Shown here piece after piece: positions 42,485 through 50,935 of a stretch of DNA of 64,000 bases (positions within the stretch are counted from its first letter, which is position 1; each line of letters opens with the position of its first letter). The DNA lies in the NCBI RefSeq assembly GCF_035918155.1, contig NZ_CP109327.1, positions 3,224,001-3,288,000 on the forward strand. Reading direction: 5' to 3'. A program made the translations under genes and the position numbers. Origin of the DNA: Streptomyces sp. NBC_01591 (GTDB taxonomy: Bacteria > Actinomycetota > Actinomycetes > Streptomycetales > Streptomycetaceae). The notes beneath the pieces are model-generated. The model did no database searches and had not been told where the DNA came from. It worked only from the letters and a program-made list of their open reading frames with translations.

Positions 42485-44011
42485 ATGACGAACGCCACGA
42501 GCACCACCGCCGAGCGCGGCCATCTCGCCGGCCGCCGGGAATGGACCGCCTTCGCGGTCCTCCTGCTGCCCCTCCTTCTCGTCTCGATGGACATCTCCGT
42601 CCTCTTCTTCGCGATCCCGTCCATCGACCGGGACCTCGCACCCAGCGCCACCCAGCAGCTCTGGATCTTCGATGTGTACGCCTTCGCCCTGGCCGGCCTG
42701 CTCATCACGATGGGCTCGCTCGGCGACCGGATCGGCCGTCGCAAGCTGCTGCTCCTGGGCGCGGTCGCGTTCAGTGCCGCTTCCGTCGCCGCCGCGTACG
42801 CCGACAGTCCCGAGATGCTGATCGCGGCCCGCGCCCTGCTCGGGGTCGGCGGGGCGACGCTGATGCCCTCCACCATGGGGCTCGTACGGAACATGTTCCG
42901 CGACGAGCGCCAGCGCGGCCGGGCCGTGGGCATCTGGTCGGGGGCCATGGCGGGCGGGATCGCGCTCGGCTCGGTGCTCAGCGGGGTCATGCTGGAGCAC
43001 TTCTGGTGGGGCTCGGTCTTTCTGATCAATGTGCCGGCGATGGTGCTGCTGCTGGTTCTGGTGCCGGTGCTGGTCCCGGAGTTCAAGGACCCGAACCCCG
43101 GACGGTTCGACTTCCTGAGCGTGCCGCTGTCGATGGGGGCCGTGCTGCCGGTGGTCTACGGTGTCAAGGAGAGTGCCGCCCACGGGCTCGATGTGCGGAA
43201 CGCGCTGATCGTCGCCGCCGGGCTGGTCGTCGGCCTGTTCTTCGTCCGCCGCCAGCGCGGCCGCTCCGACGCGATGATCAGCAGGGAACTCTTCCGCCAC
43301 CGCGGCTTCGCGGCCGGGATCGGGCTGAACGCGCTGGCCGCGTTCGCCATGATGGGCTCCTCGTTCTTCACCACGCAGTATCTGCAGTCGGTGCTCGGCA
43401 TGAGCACGATGGAGGCCGCGCTGTGGTCCATGGCGCCGTCCCTGGCGGTGGGCGCCGCGGCCCCGACGGCCACGGCGATCGCCCAGCGGACCGACCGTGC
43501 GCGGGTCATCTGCGCCGGTTTCGTCATCGCCGCCGCCGGCTTCGCCATCCTCGCCCTGACCGGTACGGACTCCCTGTGGCTGCTGCTCGGCGGCTGCGCC
43601 GTGATGAGCTGCGGCATCGTCACCGTGATGGCGCTCGTATCGGACCTGGCGCTGTCCACGGCCCCGCCGGAAAAGGCGAGTTCGGCGGCCTCGCTGCTGG
43701 AGACCGGCCAGGAGTTCGGCGGTGCGATGGGGATGGCCCTGCTGGGCGCGGTGGCCACCGCGATCTACACCGCGGACATGCCGGGCTCCGCTCCGGAGGC
43801 CGCCCGCAAGACGCTCGCCGGTGCGGTGGCCACGGGTGACGGTTCGCTGATCGCGGTCGGGCGGGAGGCCTTCGTGCACAGCATGCAGTACGCCTCGGTC
43901 GCGGGAGCCGTGCTGTTGCTGGCGGGAGCGGTGCTGGCCGCGACGCTGCTGCGGAGGGCCGCGGGGGCGGCGGAGGAGGCCGCGCAGGAGGTGCCGGCCC
44001 TGGCGAACTAG
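42485..44011 (+). CDS. DHA2-family MFS drug exporter
   Basis: 508 aa with 14 hydrophobic segments. The first holds LLPLLLVSMDISVLFFAIPS with the DHA2 Asp. GSLGDRIGRRKLLLLGAVAF is motif A and GIALGSVLSGVMLEHFWWGS motif C of antiporters. It resembles actinomycin/methyl-viologen-type exporters. Operators with AAACG palindromes sit immediately upstream, so expression is inducible by some ligand of a regulator encoded elsewhere. The gene ends in a 4-bp convergent overlap with the acyl-CoA ligase stop. Confidence 0.9.
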   Translation: MTNATSTTAERGHLAGRREWTAFAVLLLPLLLVSMDISVLFFAIPSIDRDLAPSATQQLWIFDVYAFALAGLLITMGSLGDRIGRRKLLLLGAVAFSAASVAAAYADSPEMLIAARALLGVGGATLMPSTMGLVRNMFRDERQRGRAVGIWSGAMAGGIALGSVLSGVMLEHFWWGSVFLINVPAMVLLLVLVPVLVPEFKDPNPGRFDFLSVPLSMGAVLPVVYGVKESAAHGLDVRNALIVAAGLVVGLFFVRRQRGRSDAMISRELFRHRGFAAGIGLNALAAFAMMGSSFFTTQYLQSVLGMSTMEAALWSMAPSLAVGAAAPTATAIAQRTDRARVICAGFVIAAAGFAILALTGTDSLWLLLGGCAVMSCGIVTVMALVSDLALSTAPPEKASSAASLLETGQEFGGAMGMALLGAVATAIYTADMPGSAPEAARKTLAGAVATGDGSLIAVGREAFVHSMQYASVAGAVLLLAGAVLAATLLRRAAGAAEEAAQEVPALAN

Positions 44012-45741
44012 TGCGGGTCCACCCGCGTTGCCGCTGTGTCCTCAATCGCCGGACGAGCTTGAAATTCAAGCCCGCCCGGCGATTGAGGACAAAATGCGGC
44101 GCGCCCGTGTGCCTCGTACTCGCGCAGCAGAGCGCTCAGTTGCTCCTCGTCGAACGGCACGTACCCGACGCCGGTCCCGTTCCACCACACGGGATCACCG
44201 CACCGGAACCCCTCGCGGCGCAGCCCCACCCGATGCACCTTGTTCGTCGCCGTCACCGGCATCGCCGGGACGATCCGCACGAAGCCGGGGGCCATCTTCG
44301 TACCCAGGTCCGTCTGCGCCGCGAGGAACGCGGCGAAGGCGGACGGGTCGAAGGCGGCCCCCTCCCGCATGGCGAGCGCCGCCATCACCTGGTCCCCGGC
44401 GACCGGGTCCGGCACCGCGTACACCGCCACGGCCGCCGCGTCGCCCCAGCGGGCCAGGATGTTCTCGATCACCGCGGCGGCCAGGTTCTCGCTGTCCACC
44501 CGCAGCCGGTCGTCGGTACGGCCCGCGAAGTAGAGGAAGCCGTCGGCGTCGCGGAAGAAGAGGTCCCCGGTCCAGTACCAGCCACCGCGCATCCGCTCGG
44601 CGTCCGCCGCCTCGTTGCGCCAGTAGCCCTCGAAGGGCGTACGCCCCCGGTTGACCAACTCCCCGATCGCCTCGGCCCCGTTGGTCAGCCGGCCCGCCTC
44701 GTCGAAGACGGCGGTGGCCCGTTCCTCTCCGGTTTCCGGGTCCACGACCGCGAGATCGTCGCGGGCCGACGCCTTCCCGATCGCCCGCTCCGGGGTGTTC
44801 CCGGTCCGCTGGATCGCCGCACCGCCCTCGGAGGAGCCGTAGCCCTCGACCAGCCGCACCCCGAACCGCTCCCGGAACCGGGCCGCGTCCACCGCACCGG
44901 CCTCGGTGCCGAAGCCGAGCCGCAGCGGGTGCTCGCCGTCGTCCGGGCGCTCGGGGGTGGCCAGCAGGTACTGCACGGCGCGGCCGACATAGGTGAAGTA
45001 CGTCGCCCCGTGCGCCCGTACGTCGTCGAGGAATCCGGAGGCCGAGAAGCGGCGGCGGAGCGCGACGGCGGCCCCGCCGGCCAGTGCGGGCGCCCAGTCG
45101 GCGATCACCGCGTTGCCGTGGAACATCGGCATGCAGATGTAGTGGACGTCCTCGCGCCGGACGCCGAAGTGGTCGACGAGCGACTTTCCGGCCGCCGCCA
45201 GCCGCCCCTGGGTGCAGATCGCGGCCTTGGGCGCGCCGGTCGATCCGGAGGTGAAGTAGAGCAGCATCCGGGTTCCGGGGCCGACGCCCGTCCACCGCGT
45301 GTCGCCCGGCTCGGCTCCGGCGTACGGGGCGAGGAGTTCGGCGTACGCGTCGGTGTCGGTGACCAGCATCCGCACACCCGGGAGGTCCAGGCCGTCCAGC
45401 AGCGGCAGGTGGGCGCGTTGGGTGACCAGGGCCCGGCAGTCGGTGTGCAGGATGTCGCGGGCCAGTTCGGCGCCGCGCCGGGTGGGGTTGATGCCGGCCA
45501 CGGCGGCCCCGGCCAGGGCCGCCGCGCTCAACCAGAGGGGAAATTCGGGGGTGTTGTCCAGCAGCACCCCGAGGTGCGGTTCGCCGCCCGCCGACAGCAG
45601 ATCCGCCAGGAGCACGGCCCGTGCGGCAGCGCCCGAGGCGACCTGGTGATGAGTGAGGACGGTGTCCTGGTATCTCAGTCCGGGCCGGTGGTCGCCCCAT
45701 TGGCGCTGTACGAGCTCCGCTACGGTGCCTGCGCTCCTCAT
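44008..45741 (-). CDS. AMP-dependent acyl-CoA ligase with REP-derived C-terminal tail
   Basis: 577 aa from ATG 45741. The adenylation motif LLYFTSGSTGAPKAAICTQG is intact, with VEGYGSSEGGAAIQRTGNTP, GWYWTGDLFFRDADGFLYFA and the C-terminal hinge GRTDDRLRVDSENLAAAVIE. The final catalytic Lys region reads VTATNKVHRVGLRREG, so Lys is present. It would activate a fatty or aryl acid. The last 20 or so residues (CPQSPGGLEFQARPAIEDTA) are encoded by a 55-bp palindrome of the interspersed type and are not part of the enzyme family. It follows the LPMO gene after 26 bp on the same strand. Confidence 0.88.
   Translation of the reverse strand: MRSAGTVAELVQRQWGDHRPGLRYQDTVLTHHQVASGAAARAVLLADLLSAGGEPHLGVLLDNTPEFPLWLSAAALAGAAVAGINPTRRGAELARDILHTDCRALVTQRAHLPLLDGLDLPGVRMLVTDTDAYAELLAPYAGAEPGDTRWTGVGPGTRMLLYFTSGSTGAPKAAICTQGRLAAAGKSLVDHFGVRREDVHYICMPMFHGNAVIADWAPALAGGAAVALRRRFSASGFLDDVRAHGATYFTYVGRAVQYLLATPERPDDGEHPLRLGFGTEAGAVDAARFRERFGVRLVEGYGSSEGGAAIQRTGNTPERAIGKASARDDLAVVDPETGEERATAVFDEAGRLTNGAEAIGELVNRGRTPFEGYWRNEAADAERMRGGWYWTGDLFFRDADGFLYFAGRTDDRLRVDSENLAAAVIENILARWGDAAAVAVYAVPDPVAGDQVMAALAMREGAAFDPSAFAAFLAAQTDLGTKMAPGFVRIVPAMPVTATNKVHRVGLRREGFRCGDPVWWNGTGVGYVPFDEEQLSALLREYEAHGRAAFCPQSPGGLEFQARPAIEDTAATRVDPH
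44037..44091. repeat. 55-bp REP-like palindrome inside the ligase 3' end
   Basis: TGTCCTCAATCGCCGGACGA begins a 27-bp arm that pairs with 44065-44091 at 25 of 27 positions around a central A at 44064. The form CCTCAATCGCCGG...CCGGCGATTGAGG is, from memory, a common intergenic palindrome in Streptomyces. It can also serve as the terminator for the convergent MFS gene. Confidence 0.85.
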
Positions 45742-45767
45742 GGCGCCGCACGGTAACTGACTACACG

Positions 45768-46358
45768 TCAGAACTGAACATCGGAGCAGGCGTAGAACGC
45801 GTTCGCCGTGTCAGCGATGTTCCAGACGCTCAGGATGATGTGCTTCCCGCTCTTCTGGGTGGGGATGGTGCCCTGCTGGGTCAGGGTCGCCGGGGGCTGC
45901 TTGCCGCCGTACGGCACCGTCATGAAGGGCTGCGACTCCAGGTCGGCCCTGGTGAGCGGCTTGGTGGGGTCCCAGCCGTCCTTGGTGATGTAGTAGCGGA
46001 AGTCCGTCGTGGCGTGGCGGGCGGTGAACTGCCAGCGGAAGTTGAAGCCCTGGCCGCCGGTGACCTGGGTGGCGGGCCAGTTGCCGCCGCGCGGGTCGTC
46101 GAGCTGGGCGAACTCGCCGTGCCCGCCGGAGCAGATCTTGCCGTCGGCCGGACCTGCCGCCGGGAAGCCCTTCGGGCCCTCGACGCTCTGCGGCTCCCAC
46201 TGGATGTTGCCGCAGCCCGTCACCGTGCCGTTGGCGCAGAGCTTCTGGCGGCTGATGGGGTTGTCGGTGTAGCCGTGGCTGCTGGCACTGTTCGTCGCGA
46301 ACATCGAGACGCCCGCGATTGCCAGGCCGACCACGGCCGCGCTTGCCCTTTTACGCAT
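45768..46358 (-). CDS. Secreted AA10 lytic polysaccharide monooxygenase
   Basis: 196 aa. The signal peptide (MRKRASAAVVGLAIAGVSMF) is cut before HGYTDNPISRQKL, leaving His28 as the N-terminal copper ligand. The second ligand is His at about 115 in FTARHATTDF. Four cysteines can form two disulphides, and KHIILSVWNIADTANAFYAC is the typical AA10 end. There is no extra carbohydrate-binding module. It oxidatively cleaves chitin or cellulose. A DasR-type site 60 bp upstream favours chitin. In S. coelicolor the gene at this place (recalled LpmP, SCO2833) belongs to the cellulose tip locus, whose other genes are fragments here. Confidence 0.92.
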   Translation of the reverse strand: MRKRASAAVVGLAIAGVSMFATNSASSHGYTDNPISRQKLCANGTVTGCGNIQWEPQSVEGPKGFPAAGPADGKICSGGHGEFAQLDDPRGGNWPATQVTGGQGFNFRWQFTARHATTDFRYYITKDGWDPTKPLTRADLESQPFMTVPYGGKQPPATLTQQGTIPTQKSGKHIILSVWNIADTANAFYACSDVQF

Positions 46359-46416
46359 TGCTGTCGCTCCTCAAGAACGTGGGGGAGGTTCCATGAGCTG
46401 TGTTGCGCGCGCGCCC

Positions 46417-46432
46417 TGCGGTCTAGACCAAG
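46417..46432. promoter_or_regulatory. Candidate DasR operator upstream of the LPMO
   Basis: TGCGGTCTAGACCAAG contains the dre core GGTCTAGACCA, with 11 of 12 core positions matching TGGTCTAGACCA. It lies about 60 bp upstream of the LPMO start, nearly the same distance as the site before the hexosaminidase. Confidence 0.75.
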
Positions 46433-46513
46433 ACTTAGATTATTGACGGGCCATGAACATGTCCAGACCAATGGGAGTCCGATTCCGCTTGGGCCGACGG
46501 CCCCTCAGGCCCC

Positions 46514-48085
46514 TCAGGCTCCCTCCCCGCCGCTGCGTCCGGTGTAGAAGGCCACCGTCAAGTCCTTGACAAGGGACTTCCGTTCGTAGTCGTCCAGCTC
46601 CACGATGCCCCGCGTAATCAGTCGGTTGACCGTGTCGTCGACCGCGTCGACCACCGAAGTCAGCACGCTGTCCCGGTGCTTGGCGTCGATGGCGGCGATC
46701 CGGCGGCGCTGCATCGCCGCGGCGACCTCCGGGGCGTACTCGATTCCGGTCGGCTGCGCCGAGTACACCTCGATGCCGACGGGCTTGCAGTCCGCCTTCA
46801 GCATCCGGGTCAACGCGTCGCCGACCGCCTCGGCGTTGCGCAGGGTGTGCGCGTCCTCGTGGAAGGCGTCGGCCGGCAGCTGCGAGAGGACCCGGGCCAT
46901 CGCGGCCTCGACCTGCTCGCGCAGATACGTTTCGTGGTCGGCGACCCCGAGCGCCGCCCGCACGGTGTCCTTGATCCGCCACACCACGAGGACGACGACG
47001 CGCAGCGCCGTACCGTTGGAGTCCACGGCGGGGAGCGGTTCGCTGCGCCAGTGCCGCAGGCGTACGTCGACCCGGCGGCGCAGCAGCAGGGGGCTGATCC
47101 ACATCAGCCCGGTCCGCCGCACACTCCCCCGGTACTCGCCGAACAGCGTCAGCACCCAGGCGTACCCCACGCGTCCGCGGCTCAGGCCGCCGAGCGTGAA
47201 GAGCACCACCGACACCAGCGCGGCGAGCACCGCCCAGGCGCCGAGCCCGATCCCGTCGTACGGGCGCGAGCCGATCCCGAACCGGGCGAGCGCGGCGGCC
47301 GGCAGCGCGCCGATCCACCAGAGCACGGCGCCACCGGCGGCGACCCCGGCCAGCCCGGTGAGCAACGCCAGCCAGCCGGGGAGCGCGGGCCCCGGCCGCT
47401 CGGCGAGCCGTGGATCAGCGACCGGCGCCGGCCGCGTCGGGGGCCGCACCTGCGGCCCCCTCGGCGCGGGCGGCCGCCGCACCCCGGCCTGCGGCTGGTC
47501 GCCGCCGGCTCCCCGCCGCATCGCGCCGACGGGAAGCTCGGCCGCGTCGGCGCGGGCGGCGTCCTCGCGGAAGAGCAGGTGCACGGGGATGGCCGCGGTC
47601 CGCTCATTGGCGATGACCGCGTGGTGCCGCCCGGCCCCCCACAGCGTGTCGCCGGACTGTTCGACCCCGTCACTCCCGGAGACGGGGAGGGAGCCGAAGA
47701 CGGTGACGGGGGCCGTGCGGTGCCGGGGCGAGGGCGGGGAGGACGGGGGCGGGGTGCCGGAACCCGGGTCCGTGCGGTTCCCGGCCGCGACCTGGGCGGG
47801 TGCGACGCCCGGCACGGCGCCTGTTGCCATGGCCGGGACCGATACCGAGGCCGAGGTCGCGCCGAGCCCGGATTCCAGGTCCTCGCCCGGGACCAGATCC
47901 AGCACGAGGTCGACCACGGAGTCCGGTCCGTCGTCCGCGGCGGCCCCCGGCCCCGCAGGCCCCACACCGGTCTCCGGGCCGCCGTCCTCCCGCTGGGGCG
48001 GCGCCACCCGGTCCGGCTCCCGCTCCCCCTCCTGTCGCCTTCCGTTCTCCGGGGTTCCGGAGCTGTCCGACACCGTGGATCGCAT
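46514..48085 (-). CDS. SPFH/band 7 membrane protein with long disordered N-terminus
   Basis: 523 aa from ATG 48085 with GGAGG 5 nt upstream. About 235 residues rich in Pro, Gly, Asp and Ser come first and look disordered. Two hydrophobic segments follow (PGWLALLTGLAGVAAGGAVL and GLGAWAVLAALVSVVLFTLG). The rest is an SPFH/band 7 domain: WISPLLLRRRVDVRLRHWRS, VVVLVVWRIKDTVRAALGVA, and YLREQVEAAMARVLSQLPAD. Such proteins build membrane microdomains. The cytosolic C-terminal coil (RRRIAAIDAKHRDSVLTSVV) fits oligomerisation. It lies just after the NlpC/peptidoglycan-binding gene on the same strand (25 bp). Confidence 0.88.
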   Translation of the reverse strand: MRSTVSDSSGTPENGRRQEGEREPDRVAPPQREDGGPETGVGPAGPGAAADDGPDSVVDLVLDLVPGEDLESGLGATSASVSVPAMATGAVPGVAPAQVAAGNRTDPGSGTPPPSSPPSPRHRTAPVTVFGSLPVSGSDGVEQSGDTLWGAGRHHAVIANERTAAIPVHLLFREDAARADAAELPVGAMRRGAGGDQPQAGVRRPPAPRGPQVRPPTRPAPVADPRLAERPGPALPGWLALLTGLAGVAAGGAVLWWIGALPAAALARFGIGSRPYDGIGLGAWAVLAALVSVVLFTLGGLSRGRVGYAWVLTLFGEYRGSVRRTGLMWISPLLLRRRVDVRLRHWRSEPLPAVDSNGTALRVVVLVVWRIKDTVRAALGVADHETYLREQVEAAMARVLSQLPADAFHEDAHTLRNAEAVGDALTRMLKADCKPVGIEVYSAQPTGIEYAPEVAAAMQRRRIAAIDAKHRDSVLTSVVDAVDDTVNRLITRGIVELDDYERKSLVKDLTVAFYTGRSGGEGA

Positions 48086-48110
48086 ACCCGCCTCCGTCAT
48101 GTCCGTCTTG

Positions 48111-49475
48111 TCACCCGAAGAGTCGCCGCCAGGTCTCCGGACCGGGGTAGCCGTCGGCCGCTCCGCCCCGCCAGCCCTGAGCCCGTTGGAAAGCCTCGAC
48201 ATTGCGCCGGTCCGCCTCGGTCCACCGGGGCCCGGGTCCCGACGTGTAGTACTTGCCGAATCCCTTCTTCACCAACTGCTTGCCGAGCCTGCCGACATGA
48301 CTGTTGGACTGTCCGGGCCGGAAATAGCCCCGCCCGGGGAACTTCGAACCCGGGTTCGATTCGCCGTGACCGGCTCCCGTTCCGCCCCCGCCCCCGCTTC
48401 CGCTTCCGGTGCCGGGGATGTCGCGGCCGGTTCCGTTGGCCAGGAGCCGCCAGGTGGCGGGGCCGGGGAGGCCGTCCGCCTCCTTGCCCTTCCAGCCCTG
48501 GGCCTTCTGGAACGCCTGGGTCGCGCGCCGGTCGGCGTCGCCCCAGCCGGGCCCGGGGCCGACCTTGTAGAAGCGCTTGCCGCCCCGGTCCGTGAGCATC
48601 CTGCCGAGCTGGGTGACGTACTTGTTGCTGGCACCGGGGCCGAACTGCCCGGCGCCCGGGAACCCCTTCACCGACGAAGCGCTGCCCCCGTTTCCGCCGC
48701 TGAGCGCCTTGTAGCGGTACGCGACGTAGCTGCCGGAGTTGGTCCAGTACGCCATGGGCGTCGTCTTCTTGCGGGTGTGCGGCTTCGTCTGCTCGTACGC
48801 CGTGTAGTGGGTGTGCGTGTAGTCGGTCCAGCCGCCGAAGATCGTGACGTGCGAGCCCTTCGAGGGGTCGGCCGGGTTGTGGAAGAGCAGGATGTCGCCG
48901 GGCTGCAGCTCCTCCCGCGCGATCCGCTTCCCGAACGCGGCGAGGCTGCCTGTCCACTCGTTGCCGGGCAGGTTCCAGGCCATCGACACGAAGCCGGAGC
49001 AGTCCTGGCGGTAGCCGTCGGACCAGTACTTGACCATGCTGTACGGAACGTCGGCCGACACCCACTTCTTCGCGCGGTTGATGATGTCGGCCCGGCTGCT
49101 CTTGCGCAGCTTGGGCGTGGTGGTCGTGGACGAGGGCGGGCCCGAGGCGCCGCCGCCCCGCAGCGGTCCGGGCCCGCCCTGCGGGCTGTCCCCGCCCTGG
49201 TCGGTCCGGACGGCTCCGGCCGCCTCCGCCGCCCGGTCGTCCGTCGCACCCGTAGTACCCGTGGTGCTCGTCGCGCTCGCCGCCTCGGCGACGCCGGTGC
49301 TCAGCACCACTCCGGCCGCGGTGGCCAGCACCAGGGCGCGGCGTGCGCCATGGGCGGCCGGGTGGCCTCCGTACCGCATGGGCAGTGCACTGGCGGCGGT
49401 CCGCCGTTGTGCGGCGCACCCCGCACAGGTGCAGTCGATGGCGGGCACGTACTCCTCGAAAGCCGGCACAGTCAT
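48111..49475 (-). CDS. NlpC/CHAP-like cell wall protein with two peptidoglycan-binding repeats
   Basis: 454 aa from ATG 49475 with GGAGGGG 6 nt upstream. A Cys-rich N-terminus (CTCAGCAAQRR) precedes a hydrophobic export signal (ALVLATAAGVVLSTGVAEA). A Thr/Gly linker leads to an NlpC/P60-like domain: RQDCSGFVSMAWNLPG (catalytic Cys) and KGSHVTIFGGWTDY (His). Two PG_binding_1 repeats follow (about residues 285-345 and 385-454), each ending in DGLPGPATWRLLA or DGYPGPETWRRLF. It likely cleaves or anchors to peptidoglycan outside the membrane. The neighbouring SPFH gene suggests an envelope module. Confidence 0.85.
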   Translation of the reverse strand: MTVPAFEEYVPAIDCTCAGCAAQRRTAASALPMRYGGHPAAHGARRALVLATAAGVVLSTGVAEAASATSTTGTTGATDDRAAEAAGAVRTDQGGDSPQGGPGPLRGGGASGPPSSTTTTPKLRKSSRADIINRAKKWVSADVPYSMVKYWSDGYRQDCSGFVSMAWNLPGNEWTGSLAAFGKRIAREELQPGDILLFHNPADPSKGSHVTIFGGWTDYTHTHYTAYEQTKPHTRKKTTPMAYWTNSGSYVAYRYKALSGGNGGSASSVKGFPGAGQFGPGASNKYVTQLGRMLTDRGGKRFYKVGPGPGWGDADRRATQAFQKAQGWKGKEADGLPGPATWRLLANGTGRDIPGTGSGSGGGGGTGAGHGESNPGSKFPGRGYFRPGQSNSHVGRLGKQLVKKGFGKYYTSGPGPRWTEADRRNVEAFQRAQGWRGGAADGYPGPETWRRLFG

Positions 49476-49659
49476 GCGATTCCCCTCCGCACTCGTCAAG
49501 ATCTTTGGGCGCATCTGCACGGGCGCCAGTGTCTCAACTCTCCTGACATATCGCATTTTGACGGACAGAAGAGAAAAAACGACCATCCGACAGGCCGCGA
49601 CGGACGGTAAATGGTCAGGAGCACCCCCCGCCTTCGGGTAGAGTTCTCCGGGTCAGCAG

Positions 49660-49733
49660 GCGCCGCTAGCTCAGTTGGTTAGAGCAGCTGACTCTTAATC
49701 AGCGGGTCCGGGGTTCGAGTCCCTGGCGGCGCA
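49660..49733 (+). tRNA. tRNA-Lys (CTT), copy 3
   Basis: Identical 74-nt tRNA with anticodon loop CTCTTAA, again preceded by GTCAGCAG. A TAGAGT -10-like box lies about 20 nt upstream. Confidence 0.97.
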
Positions 49734-49741
49734 CGCAGAGT

Positions 49742-49774
49742 CAAAGCCCCCTCACCACGCGTGAGGGGGCTTTG
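49742..49774 (+). terminator. Terminator after tRNA-Lys copy 3
   Basis: Perfect 14-bp stem CAAAGCCCCCTCAC / GTGAGGGGGCTTTG with a 5-nt loop. Confidence 0.88.
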
Positions 49775-49943
49775 CTCATTCGTGAACCTCTCACACCGAA
49801 GCCTCCCGCACCGAAGCCTCGCGCCGGGCCTCCGCCCCGAGACGCCACCCACGGCGCCACCTTCAATCACTCCCCGCACAGGCGGCGCACAGTCGCCCCA
49901 CAGCTGCCACAGAGTCACCATCCGGTCACTCAGCGGCGCGGAC

Positions 49944-50453
49944 TCGGTGCTGGTCACGGGCGGCTCCAACGACTACCGCGGGCGCGGCGGATCGAATGTG
50001 CTCCAGGCGCGGCTGTACGACCCGGGGACGGACAGGTACCGCCGGGTCGCCGACCCGGCGGTGGGCCGCAACTACCACTCGGGGTCGGTGCTCCTGCCGG
50101 ACGGCCGCGTCATGGTCTTCGGCTCGGACCCGCTCCACGCGGACCGCGCGAGCACCCGGCCGGGCTTCTTCGAGCAGCGCATCGAGATCTACACCCCGCC
50201 CTGTCTGTACCGGAGTTCACGCCCGGCGCCGACGGCGGGACCGAAGAGCATCCGGCGCTGCGGTACGGGCGGTTTCACGACGGCGCGGGGGTCGGTGATC
50301 ACCTCGGCGAAGCTGATCCGGCCCAGTGCGGTCACCCATGTCACGGACACCGATCAGTGGTCGGTGGCGCTGGGGCTGAATCGGACGGCGGGCGGGATCA
50401 CGGTCACGGTGCCGGACAACCGGGCGTTGGTGCCGTCGGGTTGGTACATGCTG
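49944..50453 (+). pseudogene. glxA: Fragment of glxA (radical copper oxidase)
   Basis: The plus frame encodes VLVTGGSNDYRGRGGSNVLQ, then VGRNYHSGSVLLPDGRVMVF, GFFEQRIEIYTPPCLYRSSR and LIRPSAVTHVTDTDQ up to ALVPSGWYML. This is the C-terminal 170 residues of a GlxA-type kelch/DUF1929 galactose-oxidase-like protein, including the YH copper-site region. The N-terminal two thirds and the last stretch are absent. The open frame upstream has no similarity and includes tRNA flank. GlxA works with CslA in hyphal-tip cellulose synthesis; cslA is not in the window. Confidence 0.85.
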
Positions 50454-50462
50454 TCCGCCGGC

Positions 50463-50885
50463 CTTCGCCGAGAGCCGCCTGCCGAAATCCGTACTGGCCC
50501 GCGTGGTCTCGAAGTTGGAGACATTGACGGCGAATCCGTCGGCCGCCCCGATGCCCGCGCGGCGCAGCGGCCCGAAGAGCGCGTCGGGGCTGCGCCGGCC
50601 GACGTTGCCCGCGTCCACGTAGACGCGGGCGCCGGGCTGCCTCTTGAGCCGCTCGACCGCGCCCCGCAACAGGTCGTACCGCTCCTCGTGGAACTCCTGC
50701 GGTGTGCACCCGTCGACCATGTGCAGCAGCGCGTCGGGCTCAAGGACCACCGTGGCGCGCCGGTCGCCGATGCCCCGGGCGACGTCCTCCAGCCAGGTCC
50801 GGTACGCGTTGCCGTCGGCGGCGCCGCCTCTGGAGAACTGTCCGCAGTCGCGGTGCGGGATGTTGTAGAGGACCAGCAGCGCCTC
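50463..50885 (-). pseudogene. Fragment of a GH6 cellulase (CslZ-like)
   Basis: The minus frame encodes EALLVLYNIPHRDCGQFSRG, then GDRRATVVLEPDALLHMVDG, RVYVDAGNVGRRSP and GFAVNVSNFETT, the middle of a family 6 glycosidase with the catalytic-site Asp in LEPDALL. No start codon and no signal peptide precede it, and the C-terminal half is missing. It ends back to back with the glxA fragment at about 50455. A GH6 gene next to glxA in the csl cluster of S. coelicolor is the likely source, although the opposite orientation implies an inversion or a different parent. Confidence 0.8.
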
Positions 50886-50935
50886 CCCCCGGTGCGGGCG
50901 TCGGTGCGCTGCCGCATCCGTACCATCCTGACATC

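Noticed and set aside
46605..49610. 1001-codon plus-strand open frame
   Set aside because: It is antisense to the SPFH and NlpC/peptidoglycan-binding genes, which have clear domains. Its product is Arg/Pro/Ser-rich, as expected from GC-rich shadow frames.
35502..49659. Integrative islands between tRNA-Lys copies
   Set aside because: No integrase, excisionase, replication gene or att direct repeat beyond the tRNA genes themselves. The genes are ordinary Streptomyces backbone genes such as cdgA.
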